DNA of 64,000 nt from Bifidobacterium lemurum. GTDB taxonomy: Bacteria > Actinomycetota > Actinomycetes > Actinomycetales > Bifidobacteriaceae. The stretch spans positions 1,240,001 through 1,304,000 of the forward strand of contig NZ_CP062948.1 of the NCBI RefSeq assembly GCF_014898175.1, in the 5' to 3' direction. Numbering within the stretch: the first letter of the stretch is position 1; the number at the start of each line of letters is the position of its first letter. Both the position numbers and the translations under genes were made by a program. Under the pieces are notes generated by a model that was not told the origin of the DNA, searched no databases, and worked only from the letters and a program-made list of their open reading frames with translations. This document shows, piece after piece, positions 28,846 to 38,988 of this stretch.

Positions 28846-31167
28846 TCATCCAATCGACGAACGGAACGGCGGCGCGGGCAGTCCATCCGCGTTACGCAGT
28901 GGTGCGGGGCCCCAGCTTGCCCAAGCGTAGCGCACGGCGCAAGGGCGTACGACCTGCGCGGATTCCACGATGACGGCGCCGTCGAGGATGACGGCTGACG
29001 CCGGATGGAATACGCCGTCGTTTCCGGCCAACTCGAATCCGGAGCTTGCCGCGTCACAGGAGACGTCATCGCCACCGGCGAAGCGCAGTCCTTCCGCGTG
29101 CAGGAAATGGATCCGTATCCTATCCCGTGGTGCGGTATCGGCATGGACACCGCTTATCCGGAGGGTGGGATTCGTACCAAGCTCCGTGCCGGGATCCGCG
29201 ACGGGCTTCGTGCCGGGGGCCGTGCCAGGCTCTGTGCCGGGATCTGCGACAGGATTTGCGCCCGGATTCGTCGCGCGGTCGTCCGACGGTTCGATGGGCT
29301 CCATCCGTGCCGAGAGAAAGGTGGGATTGCGATGGGGCACGTCGGTGCGGCCATACACGGTGGCCAATGCCATATCGGCGAGACGTTCGCCCGGCGTGCG
29401 TTTGTCGACCGGGTGGATATTGTCGAATTCGCCGCAGTCGATCAGCGGCACGGTATGCACATGCGGCATCGTCTGCGCGGCATCCCACTGTGCTTCGCGG
29501 ATCACCGGCCAGTGCAGCGGATCCGCGTCGGCCTCAAAGGTCGCCCTGTCGATCCATTGCGGCAACTGCGCGATGAGGAACGGAAGCGATGCCGGCTCGT
29601 CACCGCGATGGTCGCCGTGGGCGGTGCTGCCGTGGACGGTGCTGCTGTGGACGGTGCCGTTTTGAACAGTATTGCTGTGGGCGGTACTGCTGTGGATGGT
29701 GCCCGTTTGAACGGTACCGCTTTGGATGGTGCCGTTTTGAACAGTGTTGCTGTGGATGGTACTGCTGTGAACAGTAGCGTTTTGAACAGTACCGCTGTGG
29801 GCGGTGCTGGTTTGAACAGTACCGCTTTGGATGGTGTCGCTTTGGACGGTATCGCTTTGGATGGTGCCGCTTTGGACGGTGCCGCCGTGGGCGGTGCTGC
29901 TATGAACGGTACATCCACAGTCGCCGGATCTCCGCCATAACGCGCGCCATTCATCGATCAGCGTGCCCAGCAATTCGCGGTAGTCGTCGCAGTAGGCTTC
30001 GTCCTCTTCGCCCTGGTACCACAGGAAGCCGCGCAGGGTGAACGGAGCGACCCGGCGCAGCATGGTCTCATACGGGCCGGTCGGCCGATACTGGGAGGTG
30101 GGGGTGATCGGCGGCGGCCAAGGGCAGGGGCCAAGCCGGGCGTTCAACACCTCCCACGTCACGTCGGGGTCGATCTGCCGCGCTTCGGACACAGCGGCGT
30201 TCCACGCGTCGAATCGCGTCTGCCACGCGCCGGTCTCCTCGGCGAACTGCTCGGCGGTTTTTCCGGCGATGCTCCGCTCGAAGCGCTGCCAATAGCCGCG
30301 TCCCGCCTCGCTGGAGCATAGCGCGTCATGGCTCATCCAGCAGGAGATCGATGTGCCGCCGATATAGCAGTCCACGATGCCGATCGGGACTCCGTCGCCC
30401 AGTTCGCGTCTGAGCTTGCGAGCGAAGTAGTACGCGACGGCGGACATATATCCACTTGTCTGCGGCGAACAGGCGCACCAGCCGGATTCCGCCTCCGCGG
30501 ACGGATTGACCTCGCCGGTTTTGGGAGTGTTGTAGAAGCGCAGCAAAGGGTCGTTGCTCGCCGCCACGGCCTGTTCGCCGTGTTCGCTGTTGCGCAGCTC
30601 GAGTTCCATATTGCTTTGACCGCCGGCCAGCCATACCTCGCCGATCCAGACGTCATGTACGGTGATGCGTTCGGTTCCGTCGGACAGCGTCAGCCGGTAC
30701 GGGCCTCCGGCGGGCATCGCGGGCAGATGCGTCAGCCATGCGCCGGAGTCGGCGACGATGGTCGACGATTCTCCCGATAGGGGCCCGTCGGCCGCCGCGT
30801 CTGCGTGGGGAGCGTTTTCGACGCGTGGGGACGGCGTGGGCATGGCAGACCCGCATCCGGCTCGCGCGTTTGCGTCTTCGGAGGCGTCGGGTTGGTCGGG
30901 TCGGTCGGGTCGGTCGGGTTGATTGGCCTCGGCTTGTATGACGGCCGTCAGCAAGGTGCCGGCCTTACCCGTGCCGAACAGCGCGATGGGTTCGCCGAGT
31001 TGCAGCACCATATGGTCGCTGAACACGGCGGCGAGGCGGAACGACGTTCGTCGCGTGCGGTCGAAGGATGGGCCGCCATGACCCGCGGCGGTCGAGGGCG
31101 CGCTGCCCGGCGCGGGGCCTGTGGTGATCGCCGACCCCGGTGCCGGCCCTGTTGCGATGCCGCTCAT
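28846..31167 (-). CDS. SASA-family carbohydrate acetylesterase with repeat insert
   Basis: Sialate O-acetylesterase-like SGNH hydrolase (SASA domain), 773 residues, removing O-acetyl groups from sugars; no signal peptide, so cytosolic. ATG 31167 has AAGGAGG at ideal spacing. The N-terminal beta-rich part (FRLAAVFSDHMVLQ, VWIGEVWLAGGQSNMELEL) places catalytic Ser185 in GQSN. The late block EFDNIHPVDKRTPGERLA holds the Asp582/His585 pair. VAPFTLRGFLWYQGEEDE is the family GEENA-like block. Between them lies an insert of 20 exact five-residue units (T-V/I/A-H/Q-S/N-x, residues about 420-519). Other low-complexity parts are a Gly/Pro N-terminus, RPDRPDQPD, and a PGT-rich stretch near residue 640. 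The substrate may be acetylated mannan oligosaccharides, judging from neighbours, or sialic acids. Confidence 0.85.
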   Translation of the reverse strand: MSGIATGPAPGSAITTGPAPGSAPSTAAGHGGPSFDRTRRTSFRLAAVFSDHMVLQLGEPIALFGTGKAGTLLTAVIQAEANQPDRPDRPDQPDASEDANARAGCGSAMPTPSPRVENAPHADAAADGPLSGESSTIVADSGAWLTHLPAMPAGGPYRLTLSDGTERITVHDVWIGEVWLAGGQSNMELELRNSEHGEQAVAASNDPLLRFYNTPKTGEVNPSAEAESGWCACSPQTSGYMSAVAYYFARKLRRELGDGVPIGIVDCYIGGTSISCWMSHDALCSSEAGRGYWQRFERSIAGKTAEQFAEETGAWQTRFDAWNAAVSEARQIDPDVTWEVLNARLGPCPWPPPITPTSQYRPTGPYETMLRRVAPFTLRGFLWYQGEEDEAYCDDYRELLGTLIDEWRALWRRSGDCGCTVHSSTAHGGTVQSGTIQSDTVQSDTIQSGTVQTSTAHSGTVQNATVHSSTIHSNTVQNGTIQSGTVQTGTIHSSTAHSNTVQNGTVHSSTVHGSTAHGDHRGDEPASLPFLIAQLPQWIDRATFEADADPLHWPVIREAQWDAAQTMPHVHTVPLIDCGEFDNIHPVDKRTPGERLADMALATVYGRTDVPHRNPTFLSARMEPIEPSDDRATNPGANPVADPGTEPGTAPGTKPVADPGTELGTNPTLRISGVHADTAPRDRIRIHFLHAEGLRFAGGDDVSCDAASSGFELAGNDGVFHPASAVILDGAVIVESAQVVRPCAVRYAWASWGPAPLRNADGLPAPPFRSSIG
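29611..29910 (-). repeat. Minisatellite, 20 x 15 bp, inside esterase gene
   Basis: Exactly 300 bases made of 20 units of 15 bp, each coding five residues such as TVHSS, TVQNG or TIQSG on the minus strand. Units differ at several positions, so the array is not recent. Because the period is a multiple of three, the other frames are open as well, giving false long ORFs on the plus strand. No change of unit number can shift the frame of the gene. Confidence 0.97.
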
Positions 31168-31248
31168 GCGAGTTCCTCCTTATGTGCGCCGGATTTCCCG
31201 TCGATGTTGAATGTTTCGTGACGCGTGGTCGTGGAGTCCATATGCCGC

Positions 31249-32343
31249 TTATTCCTTCCAGGCCTCTTCGCCGAAGCTTTCGATGAACGCGGTGAGTTCC
31301 CGCGCCATCTCCTCATGCTCGGCGATGCGGGGATGGCCGGGTGTCGCCGAACCGTTGCGCGAGTAGCGGAACCGCACGATCCTCGGATCGTCAAGTGCGG
31401 CGTGGGCGTCGTCGATGGCCGTATCCCATGAGGCGTCATGCATCAGCACCGTGGTGGTCAGGATGATGAGCGCATGCGGATACACGGCCCGCAGCCGCCG
31501 CGCGAAATCGGCGTAGCGTTCCCGCCAGTCGCGCGCCTGCTCGCCCTCGTAGTCGTTGGCCATGAAGTCGTGCGGGTTCGCGTCGTTCTGCCCGATCGCC
31601 ACCACAACCACATGCGGCGTGTACCGCGAGAAATCCCATGGTTTCGACTCGCCGAGGAAGGGGTTGTACTCGATGCGGTCCCACATGCTTTCCTGTCCGA
31701 CGTAATTCGGTCCGCAGAACCATCCGATGCCGTCGAGCAGGGCGATGCCGCCCTGGGACACGTCGTGAAGCTGCGCATCGAGATTGCGTGCGGTGATGGC
31801 CGCGTACGACCACCAGGAGTTGCTGTACGCGCTCAGATCCACATCGGGGTCCGCTTCGCCGACGTATCGCGTCGCCTCGTTGCGCTCGCCGCAGGAGACG
31901 GAGTCCCCATACACTTCGATGCGGCGTGAGGGGGCCGGATCGGCGGGGGCGAGCACCCGCGCGCCCGCGTCGGCCTCGAATCCCAGCAGTTCGATGTAGT
32001 GCTCGCCGTCCTGCCGTTTGAACACGGTGACCTCATGCTCGATGTCGGGCAGTCCCTGCGCGAGGGTCAGCGTCACTTCGACGTCGTCCGCCGGAATGCG
32101 CGCTTTGGTCTGGAATCCGTCGAGCGCCACTCCGATATGGTTGTCGCCGTAGTTGCGGTGGTTGATCAGGCGCATGCTTAGCGAGGTGCCGGTGAATCGG
32201 AATGATGTCTGGGTGTAGGGATGAACCCAGACGGGGCGCGTTGGGTCGGCGTCGTCGATGCGTCCCATAACGCGCAGGGCTGCGTCGTTGGGCGCGATCG
32301 TCCGGCGGTGCGGCAGGGATGAAGCCGAAGCTGTGTCGTACAT
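31249..32343 (-). CDS. SGNH/GDSL carbohydrate esterase, CE2-like
   Basis: Predicted acetyl-sugar esterase, 364 residues, cytosolic. Start 32343 (MYDTASASSLPHRR) has GAGGAG just upstream; an ATG at 32355 lacks one. An N-terminal jelly-roll of about 130 residues (PVWVHPYTQTSFRFTGTSL to IELLGFEADAG) precedes an SGNH domain starting RIEVYGDSVSCGERN, which holds the nucleophilic Ser. VSQGGIALLDG, VVVAIGQNDAN and the terminal GHPRIAEHEEMA with the catalytic His complete the set. The jelly-roll plus SGNH order is that of carbohydrate esterase family 2. The final block lacks the usual Asp three residues before His, also a CE2 trait. It is upstream of the SASA esterase (81-base gap), and divergent from the GH1 gene. 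Confidence 0.85.
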   Translation of the reverse strand: MYDTASASSLPHRRTIAPNDAALRVMGRIDDADPTRPVWVHPYTQTSFRFTGTSLSMRLINHRNYGDNHIGVALDGFQTKARIPADDVEVTLTLAQGLPDIEHEVTVFKRQDGEHYIELLGFEADAGARVLAPADPAPSRRIEVYGDSVSCGERNEATRYVGEADPDVDLSAYSNSWWSYAAITARNLDAQLHDVSQGGIALLDGIGWFCGPNYVGQESMWDRIEYNPFLGESKPWDFSRYTPHVVVVAIGQNDANPHDFMANDYEGEQARDWRERYADFARRLRAVYPHALIILTTTVLMHDASWDTAIDDAHAALDDPRIVRFRYSRNGSATPGHPRIAEHEEMARELTAFIESFGEEAWKE

Positions 32344-32410
32344 GGTTCTCCTCATGATCGTCTGCGATGCCGGGATGGTCTCGGCGTGCAACCGTCGTTT
32401 GAAACGGCAG

Positions 32411-32438
32411 TTGACATTAACCGGTTAAGTTGTATGAT
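32411..32438 (+). promoter_or_regulatory. Promoter with palindromic operator, GH1 gene
   Basis: TTGACA (32411-32416), 16-base spacer, TATGAT (32433-32438). The perfect palindrome TTAACCGGTTAA (32418-32429) fills the spacer. It is related to sites at 34222, 34251, 42700 and 43782, and points to the LacI protein at 42732. The divergent esterase promoter was not identified. Confidence 0.75.
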
Positions 32439-32624
32439 ACTGCTTACTCGCACACAAGCCACATGCATGGAGTGTTGCGTCGGCGCGGACGCGAGAAGAG
32501 ACGGATTCACCCGTACCGGATACACGTTCAAAAAGTCGCGTCGGTGCGGTCGCGAGGAGAGACGTCGGATTCGACGGCGCGTATCCGTCGCGCCACGTGA
32601 CGACCCACAGAAAGGAAACAGCCA

Positions 32625-33989
32625 ATGGACTATCCGAAGGAGTTCGTGTTCGGCACGGCGACGGCGGCATACCAGATCGAGGGAGCGGTGGACGAGGACG
32701 GCCGCTGCCCCTCGATCTGGGACACCTTCAGCCATACGCCCGGGGCGACGCTCGCCGGCGATACCGGCGATGTGGCCACCGACTCCTACCATCGTTGGCG
32801 AGAGGACCTTGCGCTGCTGTCCGATCTCGGCGTGGACGCCTATCGGTTCTCCGTCGCGATGCCCCGTGTGATGCCATCCGCGGATGGCGCCATCAACCAC
32901 AAAGGGCTCGATTTCTACGAGGGCGTCGTCGATGGGCTGCTGGAACGCGGCATCAGACCCGTCGTCACGCTGTACCACTGGGACCTGCCGCAGTATCTCG
33001 AGGACGCCGGCGGCTGGCTGAACCGCGACACCGCCTACCGTCTGGCGGAATACGCCGGTGCCGTAGCCTCGCGACTGGGTGATCGCGTGGACACCTACAC
33101 CACGTTGAACGAGCCCTGGTGCTCGTCCTATCTCAGCTACGGCGCCACCGAGCACGCGCCGGGGCTGGGATTGGGGCCGGGGGCGTTCCCCGCGGTGCAT
33201 CACCTCAATCTCGCGCATGGGCTGATGGTCGAGGCGGTGCGTGGCGAGATCGGAGAGCAGGCCCGCTGTTCGGTGACGCTGAACCTGCAGTTCAACCGCG
33301 GCGACGCCGACGCCGTGCATCGTCTGGATCTGATCGGCAACCGCGTGTGGCTCGACCCGATGCTGCGCGGCTATTACCCCGATGAGCTGTTCGCCGTCAC
33401 CAAGGGCATCTGCGATTGGGGATTCGTCCAAGATGGCGATTTGGAGCGGATCCACCAGCCGCTTGACGTGCTGGGCATCAACTACTATTCCACCAATCTG
33501 GTGGCGATGAGCGACCGTCCGCAGTTCCCGCAGTCCACGGCCGCGTCCACCTGCCCCGGCGCCAGCGATGTGGATTGGCTGCCCACGCCGGGCGCGCATA
33601 CGGATATGGGCTGGAACATCGACCCCGATGGCCTGTACGACCTGTTGGTGAGGGTGCACAACGACTATCCCGAAATTGCGCTGATGGTCACCGAAAACGG
33701 CATGGCCTGCAAGGACGAGGTCTCCGTGGATGAGAACGGGCGCAAGGCCGTGCACGACGCGGATCGCATCGACTACCTCTCGCGGCATTTCGAGGCGGCT
33801 CGCCGCGCGCTTGACGCGGGCGTTCCGTTGCGGGGGTACTTCGTGTGGTCGCTGCTGGATAATTTCGAATGGTATTACGGCTATGCCAAGCGTTTCGGCA
33901 TCACCTATGTGGATTACGCCACCCAGGAGCGCATTCCCAAGGACAGCTTCCTGTGGTACCGCGATATGCTCGCGGCCCGACGCCGGTAG
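32625..33989 (+). CDS. GH1 beta-glycosidase
   Basis: Intracellular retaining beta-glucosidase-type enzyme, 454 residues. The N-terminal FVFGTATAAYQIEGAVDEDGR is the GH1 signature. TLNEPW contains acid/base E163 and MVTENGMA nucleophile E357. WSLLDNFEWYYGYAKRFG is the aglycone/-1 site block, with Glu and Trp contacting O4 and O6 of the sugar. Start 32625 (MDYPKEFVFG) has AAAGGAAA upstream. Placed between two acetylesterases and a transporter plus GH2 mannosidase, it could split beta-1,4-glucosyl units from glucomannan or cello-oligosaccharides. It is intact, under a promoter with a LacI operator. Confidence 0.93.
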   Translation: MDYPKEFVFGTATAAYQIEGAVDEDGRCPSIWDTFSHTPGATLAGDTGDVATDSYHRWREDLALLSDLGVDAYRFSVAMPRVMPSADGAINHKGLDFYEGVVDGLLERGIRPVVTLYHWDLPQYLEDAGGWLNRDTAYRLAEYAGAVASRLGDRVDTYTTLNEPWCSSYLSYGATEHAPGLGLGPGAFPAVHHLNLAHGLMVEAVRGEIGEQARCSVTLNLQFNRGDADAVHRLDLIGNRVWLDPMLRGYYPDELFAVTKGICDWGFVQDGDLERIHQPLDVLGINYYSTNLVAMSDRPQFPQSTAASTCPGASDVDWLPTPGAHTDMGWNIDPDGLYDLLVRVHNDYPEIALMVTENGMACKDEVSVDENGRKAVHDADRIDYLSRHFEAARRALDAGVPLRGYFVWSLLDNFEWYYGYAKRFGITYVDYATQERIPKDSFLWYRDMLAARRR

Positions 33990-34110
33990 ACGGCCGGGCG
34001 TCGCGTGAGCCCCGCCGTTCGGCGCGATGGGCGGCTCGTGGTCGCCGCCTGCCGACGCACTGGCGGCCGCCGTCTGCCTGCGTCCGTCGGATAAGCGTAT
34101 GCGATATGAT

Positions 34111-34191
34111 GATGGCCCGCTCCCGAAGCGAACTGCCTCCATTTCTTGGACACGAGAAATGGAGGCAGTTCACGCTGGGGGAGCGGGCCAT
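34111..34191. repeat. Two-tier 81-base perfect stem-loop
   Basis: Outer arms GATGGCCCGCTCCC (34111-34124) and GGGAGCGGGCCATC (34178-34191), inner arms GAACTGCCTCCATTTCT (34130-34146) and AGAAATGGAGGCAGTTC (34155-34171). Both stems are perfect, with a symmetric internal loop of about 5-6 bases and an 8-base apical loop. It lies 120 bases after GH1 and just before the importer promoter. There is no U-run. It may be a transcript end, processing site or small MITE. Confidence 0.92.
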
Positions 34192-34215
34192 CGCATTTGC
34201 GCGACACGCGCATCA

Positions 34216-34266
34216 TTGCCAACTTAAGCGCTTGAGTCTATACTGAAGTTACTTAACCGCTTGAGT
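34216..34266 (+). promoter_or_regulatory. Promoter with two LacI operators, oligosaccharide importer operon
   Basis: TTGCCA (34216-34221), a 17-base spacer, TATACT (34239-34244). The spacer is nearly filled by ACTTAAGCGCTTGAGT (34222-34237). A second site ACTTAACCGCTTGAGT (34251-34266) lies 29 bases downstream, at or after the start point. Blocking of both sites by a LacI protein would shut the operon. Confidence 0.8.
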
Positions 34267-34346
34267 GAAGTGCGTGGATGCGCTCACGTCGCGGCTCAGG
34301 GCGAATGGTGACGACGCCGTTCGGCAACGAGAAAGGAACAATCACG

Positions 34347-36049
34347 ATGAAACAGAGAGTGTCGCGGACATTGCGCAAGGCCGCCGCCGCGGTCGCAGTG
34401 CTCGCTTCCGTGGTATCGATGTCCGCGTGCGGCGCGAACTCCGCCACCTCGAACGGGAACATCGTCAGCGTGTTCCCCGGCACCACCGGCACCATCAACG
34501 AGAACTTCAACCCGTTCTCGCCCACGGCGCTGGCGCCGACGCTGGGCGTCATCTACGAGACGCTGTACTGGTACAACCTGGCCTCGGAATCCGACCCCAC
34601 GCCGATGCTGGCCACCGACTACGAGTGGAACGAGGACGGCTCCGAGCTGGTCATCACCACCCGCGAGGGCGTCACCTGGCAGGACGGCGAACCCTTCAGC
34701 GCCCGTGACGTGGCCTTCACCTTCAACCTCATCCACGACACTCCGGCCCTGAACGCCAGCGGCTCCGCATGCACGGCCGAGGTCATCGACGACAACCACG
34801 TCAGGCTGGTCTTCCCGACCGACACCGACGACGGAGAGCCCTTCACCGGCGCCTACATGCAGGAGGGCGGCATCCTCGCCGGCCAGGCCATCGTGCCCGA
34901 GCATCTGTGGAAGGACATCGCCGATCCGGTGAGCTACACCAACTCCGACCCCGTCGGCACGGGCGCGTTCAAGCTGAGCAAGTTCACCTCCCAGTCCTAC
35001 ATGCTCGAGGCCTACGACGGCTACTGGAACGGCGCCCCGAAGATCGACGGCGTGCGGTACATCACGCTCAACGACGCCTCCGCCGCCACCAGCGCGCTGC
35101 TGGCCGGCGAGGTCGACTGGATGAGCGCCTACATCGCCAATCTGGACGTGTTCCTGGAAAGCAACAAGGACATCGACTACGCGAATACCCCGCGTCTGAC
35201 CACGGTGATCATGACCTGCTCGAACGCGGATATGGGCTGCGCCGGACCGCAGACCGACCCGGCCGTGCGCCAGGCGATTTACTACGCGATGGACCGTGAC
35301 CAGCTCAACCGTCTGGCGGGCGGCGGATACGGCGAGGTGGCGTCTCCCACGCTGCTGATGTCCGACCGCGACGGCCAGTGGATCACCGACAAGGATCTGG
35401 TCTCCGCGCCGCAGGACGCGAACGTCGAGAAGGCCGCCGAGATTCTCGACGAGGCCGGCTGGGTCATGGGCGACGACGGCGTGCGTGAGAAGGACGGCGA
35501 GAAACTCACCATGACCATCCAGACCGTCGCCGGATGGTCGGACTACATCCTCATCAACGACACGCTCAAGCAGCAGCTGGCCAAGGTGGGCATCGAGCTG
35601 GAGACCACGCAGACCTCATGGAACGAGTGGAACAACAACGAGACCACCGGCAACTACCAGCTCTCGCTCGATTCCATCGGCCTGGGCGTCACCGACGACC
35701 CCTACTACACCTACAGCCCGCGTCTGTACAGCGAGAACACCACCGAGGTGGGCGTGACCTCGTCCGGTCAGAACTACGCGCGCTATGTGAACGCCGAGGT
35801 CGACGAGGCCATCGAGAACGCCGCCGGCACCGACGACAAGGAGGAGCGCAAGGCCTACTACGCCATCGTGCAGGAGCGGCTGATCGAGGACCTCCCTACA
35901 TCCCCATCTACGTCAATTCGATGATGACCGAATACAACGGCTCGCGCTTCACCGGCTGGCCCGAGGAAGGCGACATGTACGCGCTCCCCGCGGCATGGAA
36001 GGCCTGGGACATGGGCATCATCCTGCAGCGGATCGAACCGGTCGAGTGA
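34347..36049 (+). pseudogene. Family-5 oligosaccharide/peptide-binding lipoprotein, frameshifted near the 3' end
   Basis: Solute-binding protein of the DppA/OppA class. ATG 34347 has AAAGGA upstream. The signal peptide ends in lipobox VSMSAC. SBP_bac_5 marks follow: FNPFSPTALAPTLGVIYETL, DYEWNEDGSELVITTREGVTW, VGTGAFKLSKFTSQ, DPAVRQAIYYAMDRDQL. The frame is broken at about 35892-35899: codons ...IEDL are followed by an out-of-frame TAC ATC CCC, and the expected continuation PYIPIYVNSMMTEYNG is one frame over, ending at 36049. One C is missing from a run of three. As read, the protein loses its last 41 residues and ends at 35924. It is otherwise well conserved, so a sequencing error is as likely as a real lesion. 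Neighbours suggest manno/gluco-oligosaccharides as ligand. Confidence 0.82.
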
Positions 36050-36080
36050 CGGACCTACGAGAGAAAGCCAAGAGGACAAT

Positions 36081-37070
36081 ATGAAATATTTCGCTCGCAA
36101 ACTGGGCTTCTACGTGGTGGCCCTCTGGGCGGCGCTGACGCTCAACTTCTTCCTGCCGCGCATCATGCCCGGCGATCCCGTCGACATCATGGTCTCCAGG
36201 CTCGCGCAGAAGGGCCAGGTCACCGAGGCGACCCGCCAGGCCATCGAACTGCTGCTGGGCGCGGACGACTCCGTGCCGCTGTGGCAGCAGTACCTCAACT
36301 ACTTCGCGCAGATCTTCCGCGGCGACCTCGGCGTCTCCGTGGCCTATTTCCCTACGCCGGTGGCCACGGTCATCTCCGAGACCCTGCCCTGGACCGTCGG
36401 TCTGGTCGGCGTCTCCACCATCATCGCCTTCCTGCTGGGCGTCACCCTGGGCACCATCGCCGGATGGAAGCGCGGCAGCTGGGTGGACAACCTCATCCCC
36501 GTGACCACCCTGTTCCAGTCAATCCCCTACTTCTGGCTCGCGTTGATCCTGCTGTACGTGTTCGCGCTGCAGATCCACGCATTCCCCCTGTACGGCGGCT
36601 ACGACGTATGGAACGTGACGCCGGGCCTGAGCTGGGACTTCGTCGGCTCCGTGATCCGCTACGGCACCCTGCCCGCCCTGACCATCGTGATCTCGTCGGT
36701 CGGTGGATGGATGCTCGGCATGCGCAACATGATGGTGACCACGCTCAGCGAGGACTACATCCTCACCGCCGAGGCGAAGGGCCTGTCCCGCGGGCGCATC
36801 ATGCGCTCCTACGCCGCCCGCAACGCCATCATGCCGTCGATCTCCGGTTTCGCGATCTCGCTGGGATTCGTGGTGGCCGGCTCCGTGGTCGCCGAATCGG
36901 TGTTCTCCTATCCCGGCATCGGCTTCGCGCTGCTCACCGCCGTGCAGAACAACGACTACACGCTGATGCAGGGCATCTTCCTGATCATCACGATCTCCGT
37001 GCTCGGCGCCAACCTGCTGATGGATCTGCTGTACGGCGTCATCGATCCGCGCACCAGGACCCAGGGCTGA
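36081..37070 (+). CDS. ABC importer permease, DppB type
   Basis: First membrane subunit of the oligosaccharide importer, 329 residues with about six helices. The N-terminal KLGFYVVALWAALTLNFFLPRIMPGDP is the OppB/DppB signature of a helix followed by the MPGDP-like periplasmic motif. The coupling loop reads YILTAEAKGLSRGRIMRSYAARNAIMP. ATG 36081 has AAGAGG upstream and lies 31 bases after the binding protein's restored stop. Peptide-class permeases are used for beta-manno- and beta-gluco-oligosaccharides in several bacteria, so a sugar role is compatible. Confidence 0.92.
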   Translation: MKYFARKLGFYVVALWAALTLNFFLPRIMPGDPVDIMVSRLAQKGQVTEATRQAIELLLGADDSVPLWQQYLNYFAQIFRGDLGVSVAYFPTPVATVISETLPWTVGLVGVSTIIAFLLGVTLGTIAGWKRGSWVDNLIPVTTLFQSIPYFWLALILLYVFALQIHAFPLYGGYDVWNVTPGLSWDFVGSVIRYGTLPALTIVISSVGGWMLGMRNMMVTTLSEDYILTAEAKGLSRGRIMRSYAARNAIMPSISGFAISLGFVVAGSVVAESVFSYPGIGFALLTAVQNNDYTLMQGIFLIITISVLGANLLMDLLYGVIDPRTRTQG

Positions 37071-37083
37071 AAGGAAACGCATC

Positions 37084-38063
37084 ATGTCATCCACAACCGC
37101 AACCCGCAAACGCGCAACCCGCAAAGCCGATTCGATGCTTCCCCCGATGACCCCCAAGCTGGGCATAGGCCTCGGCATCGTCGCGACGATCGTCCTGTTC
37201 GGCGTGTTCGGCCCCATGGTGCTGGGCGACCCCAATGCCATTGACGACATCGGTCTGACCGGCCCCAGCGCCCAGCACTGGCTGGGCACCACCCAGACCG
37301 GCCAGGACGTGTTCACCCAGCTGGCCTACGCCTGCCGCGGATCGCTGTTCATCGGCCTGACCGTGGGCGTGCTCACCGTGCTGCTGTCGAGCTTCGTCGG
37401 CATCGTGGGCGCCTACATGGGCGGCGCGGTCGACGAGATCTTCTCGCTGCTGTCGAATGTGATGCTCGTCATCCCCGGCCTGCCGCTGATGATCGTCATC
37501 GCCAGCTATGTGCCGAACAAGTCCGCGTTCCTCATCGCCTGCGTGCTCGCGCTCACCTCCTGGGCCGGACCGTCCCGCGTGCTGCGAGGCTTCACGATGT
37601 CGGTGCGCAGCAGGGACTACGTGCTCGCCGCCCGCGTGGCGGGTGAGAAGCCCTGGCGCGTGCTGTTCGTGGAGATTTTCCCGAACCTGATCCCGCTGCT
37701 CGCCTCCCAGGCGATGTCCGCGGTCATCGCGGCGATTCTGGGCGAGGCCGGTCTGTCCTACCTCGGTCTGGGCGCCACCGACTCCATGACCTGGGGCACC
37801 ATGCTCTACTACGCGCAGAACGGCATGAGCCTGCTGATGGGCGCATGGTGGTGGTTCGCCCCTCCGGGCCTGTGCATCGCCCTGTTCGGCGCTGCTCTCG
37901 CGCTGATCAACTTCTCGGTGGACGAAATCATCAACCCCAAGCTCAAAGCCGCCACCCGCGCCCAGATCAAGCAGTGGAAGCGTGAGGAGAAGGCCGGCAA
38001 AGCCCGCTCCGACCAGCGCCACGCCGCCGCTCTCGGCGCCGCAACCGCAAAGGAGGCGATCGC

Positions 38064-38067
<4 letters not shown>
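37084..38067 (+). CDS. ABC importer permease, DppC type
   Basis: Second membrane subunit, 327 residues. The N-terminal basic tail and first helix are followed by [26 protein letters not shown], which carries the HxLGTDxxGRD-like OppC signature. The coupling loop is [25 protein letters not shown]. Start 37084 has AAAGGA upstream. The stop overlaps the next ATPase start by 4 bases (ATGA). A basic, Ala-rich C-terminal tail of about 35 residues extends beyond the last helix. Confidence 0.92.
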
Positions 38068-38987
<920 letters not shown>

Positions 38988-38988
38988 C

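Noticed and set aside
29005..29940. Plus-strand frame with A-V-D-G-type pentapeptide-like repeats opposite the esterase
   Set aside because: The 15-bp period of the minisatellite opens the other frames; flanking parts do not resemble a protein, while the minus strand has esterase motifs and a ribosome site.
35889..35924. Programmed -1 frameshift in the binding-protein gene
   Set aside because: No heptameric slippery sequence or downstream stimulatory hairpin is evident; a missing base is simpler.
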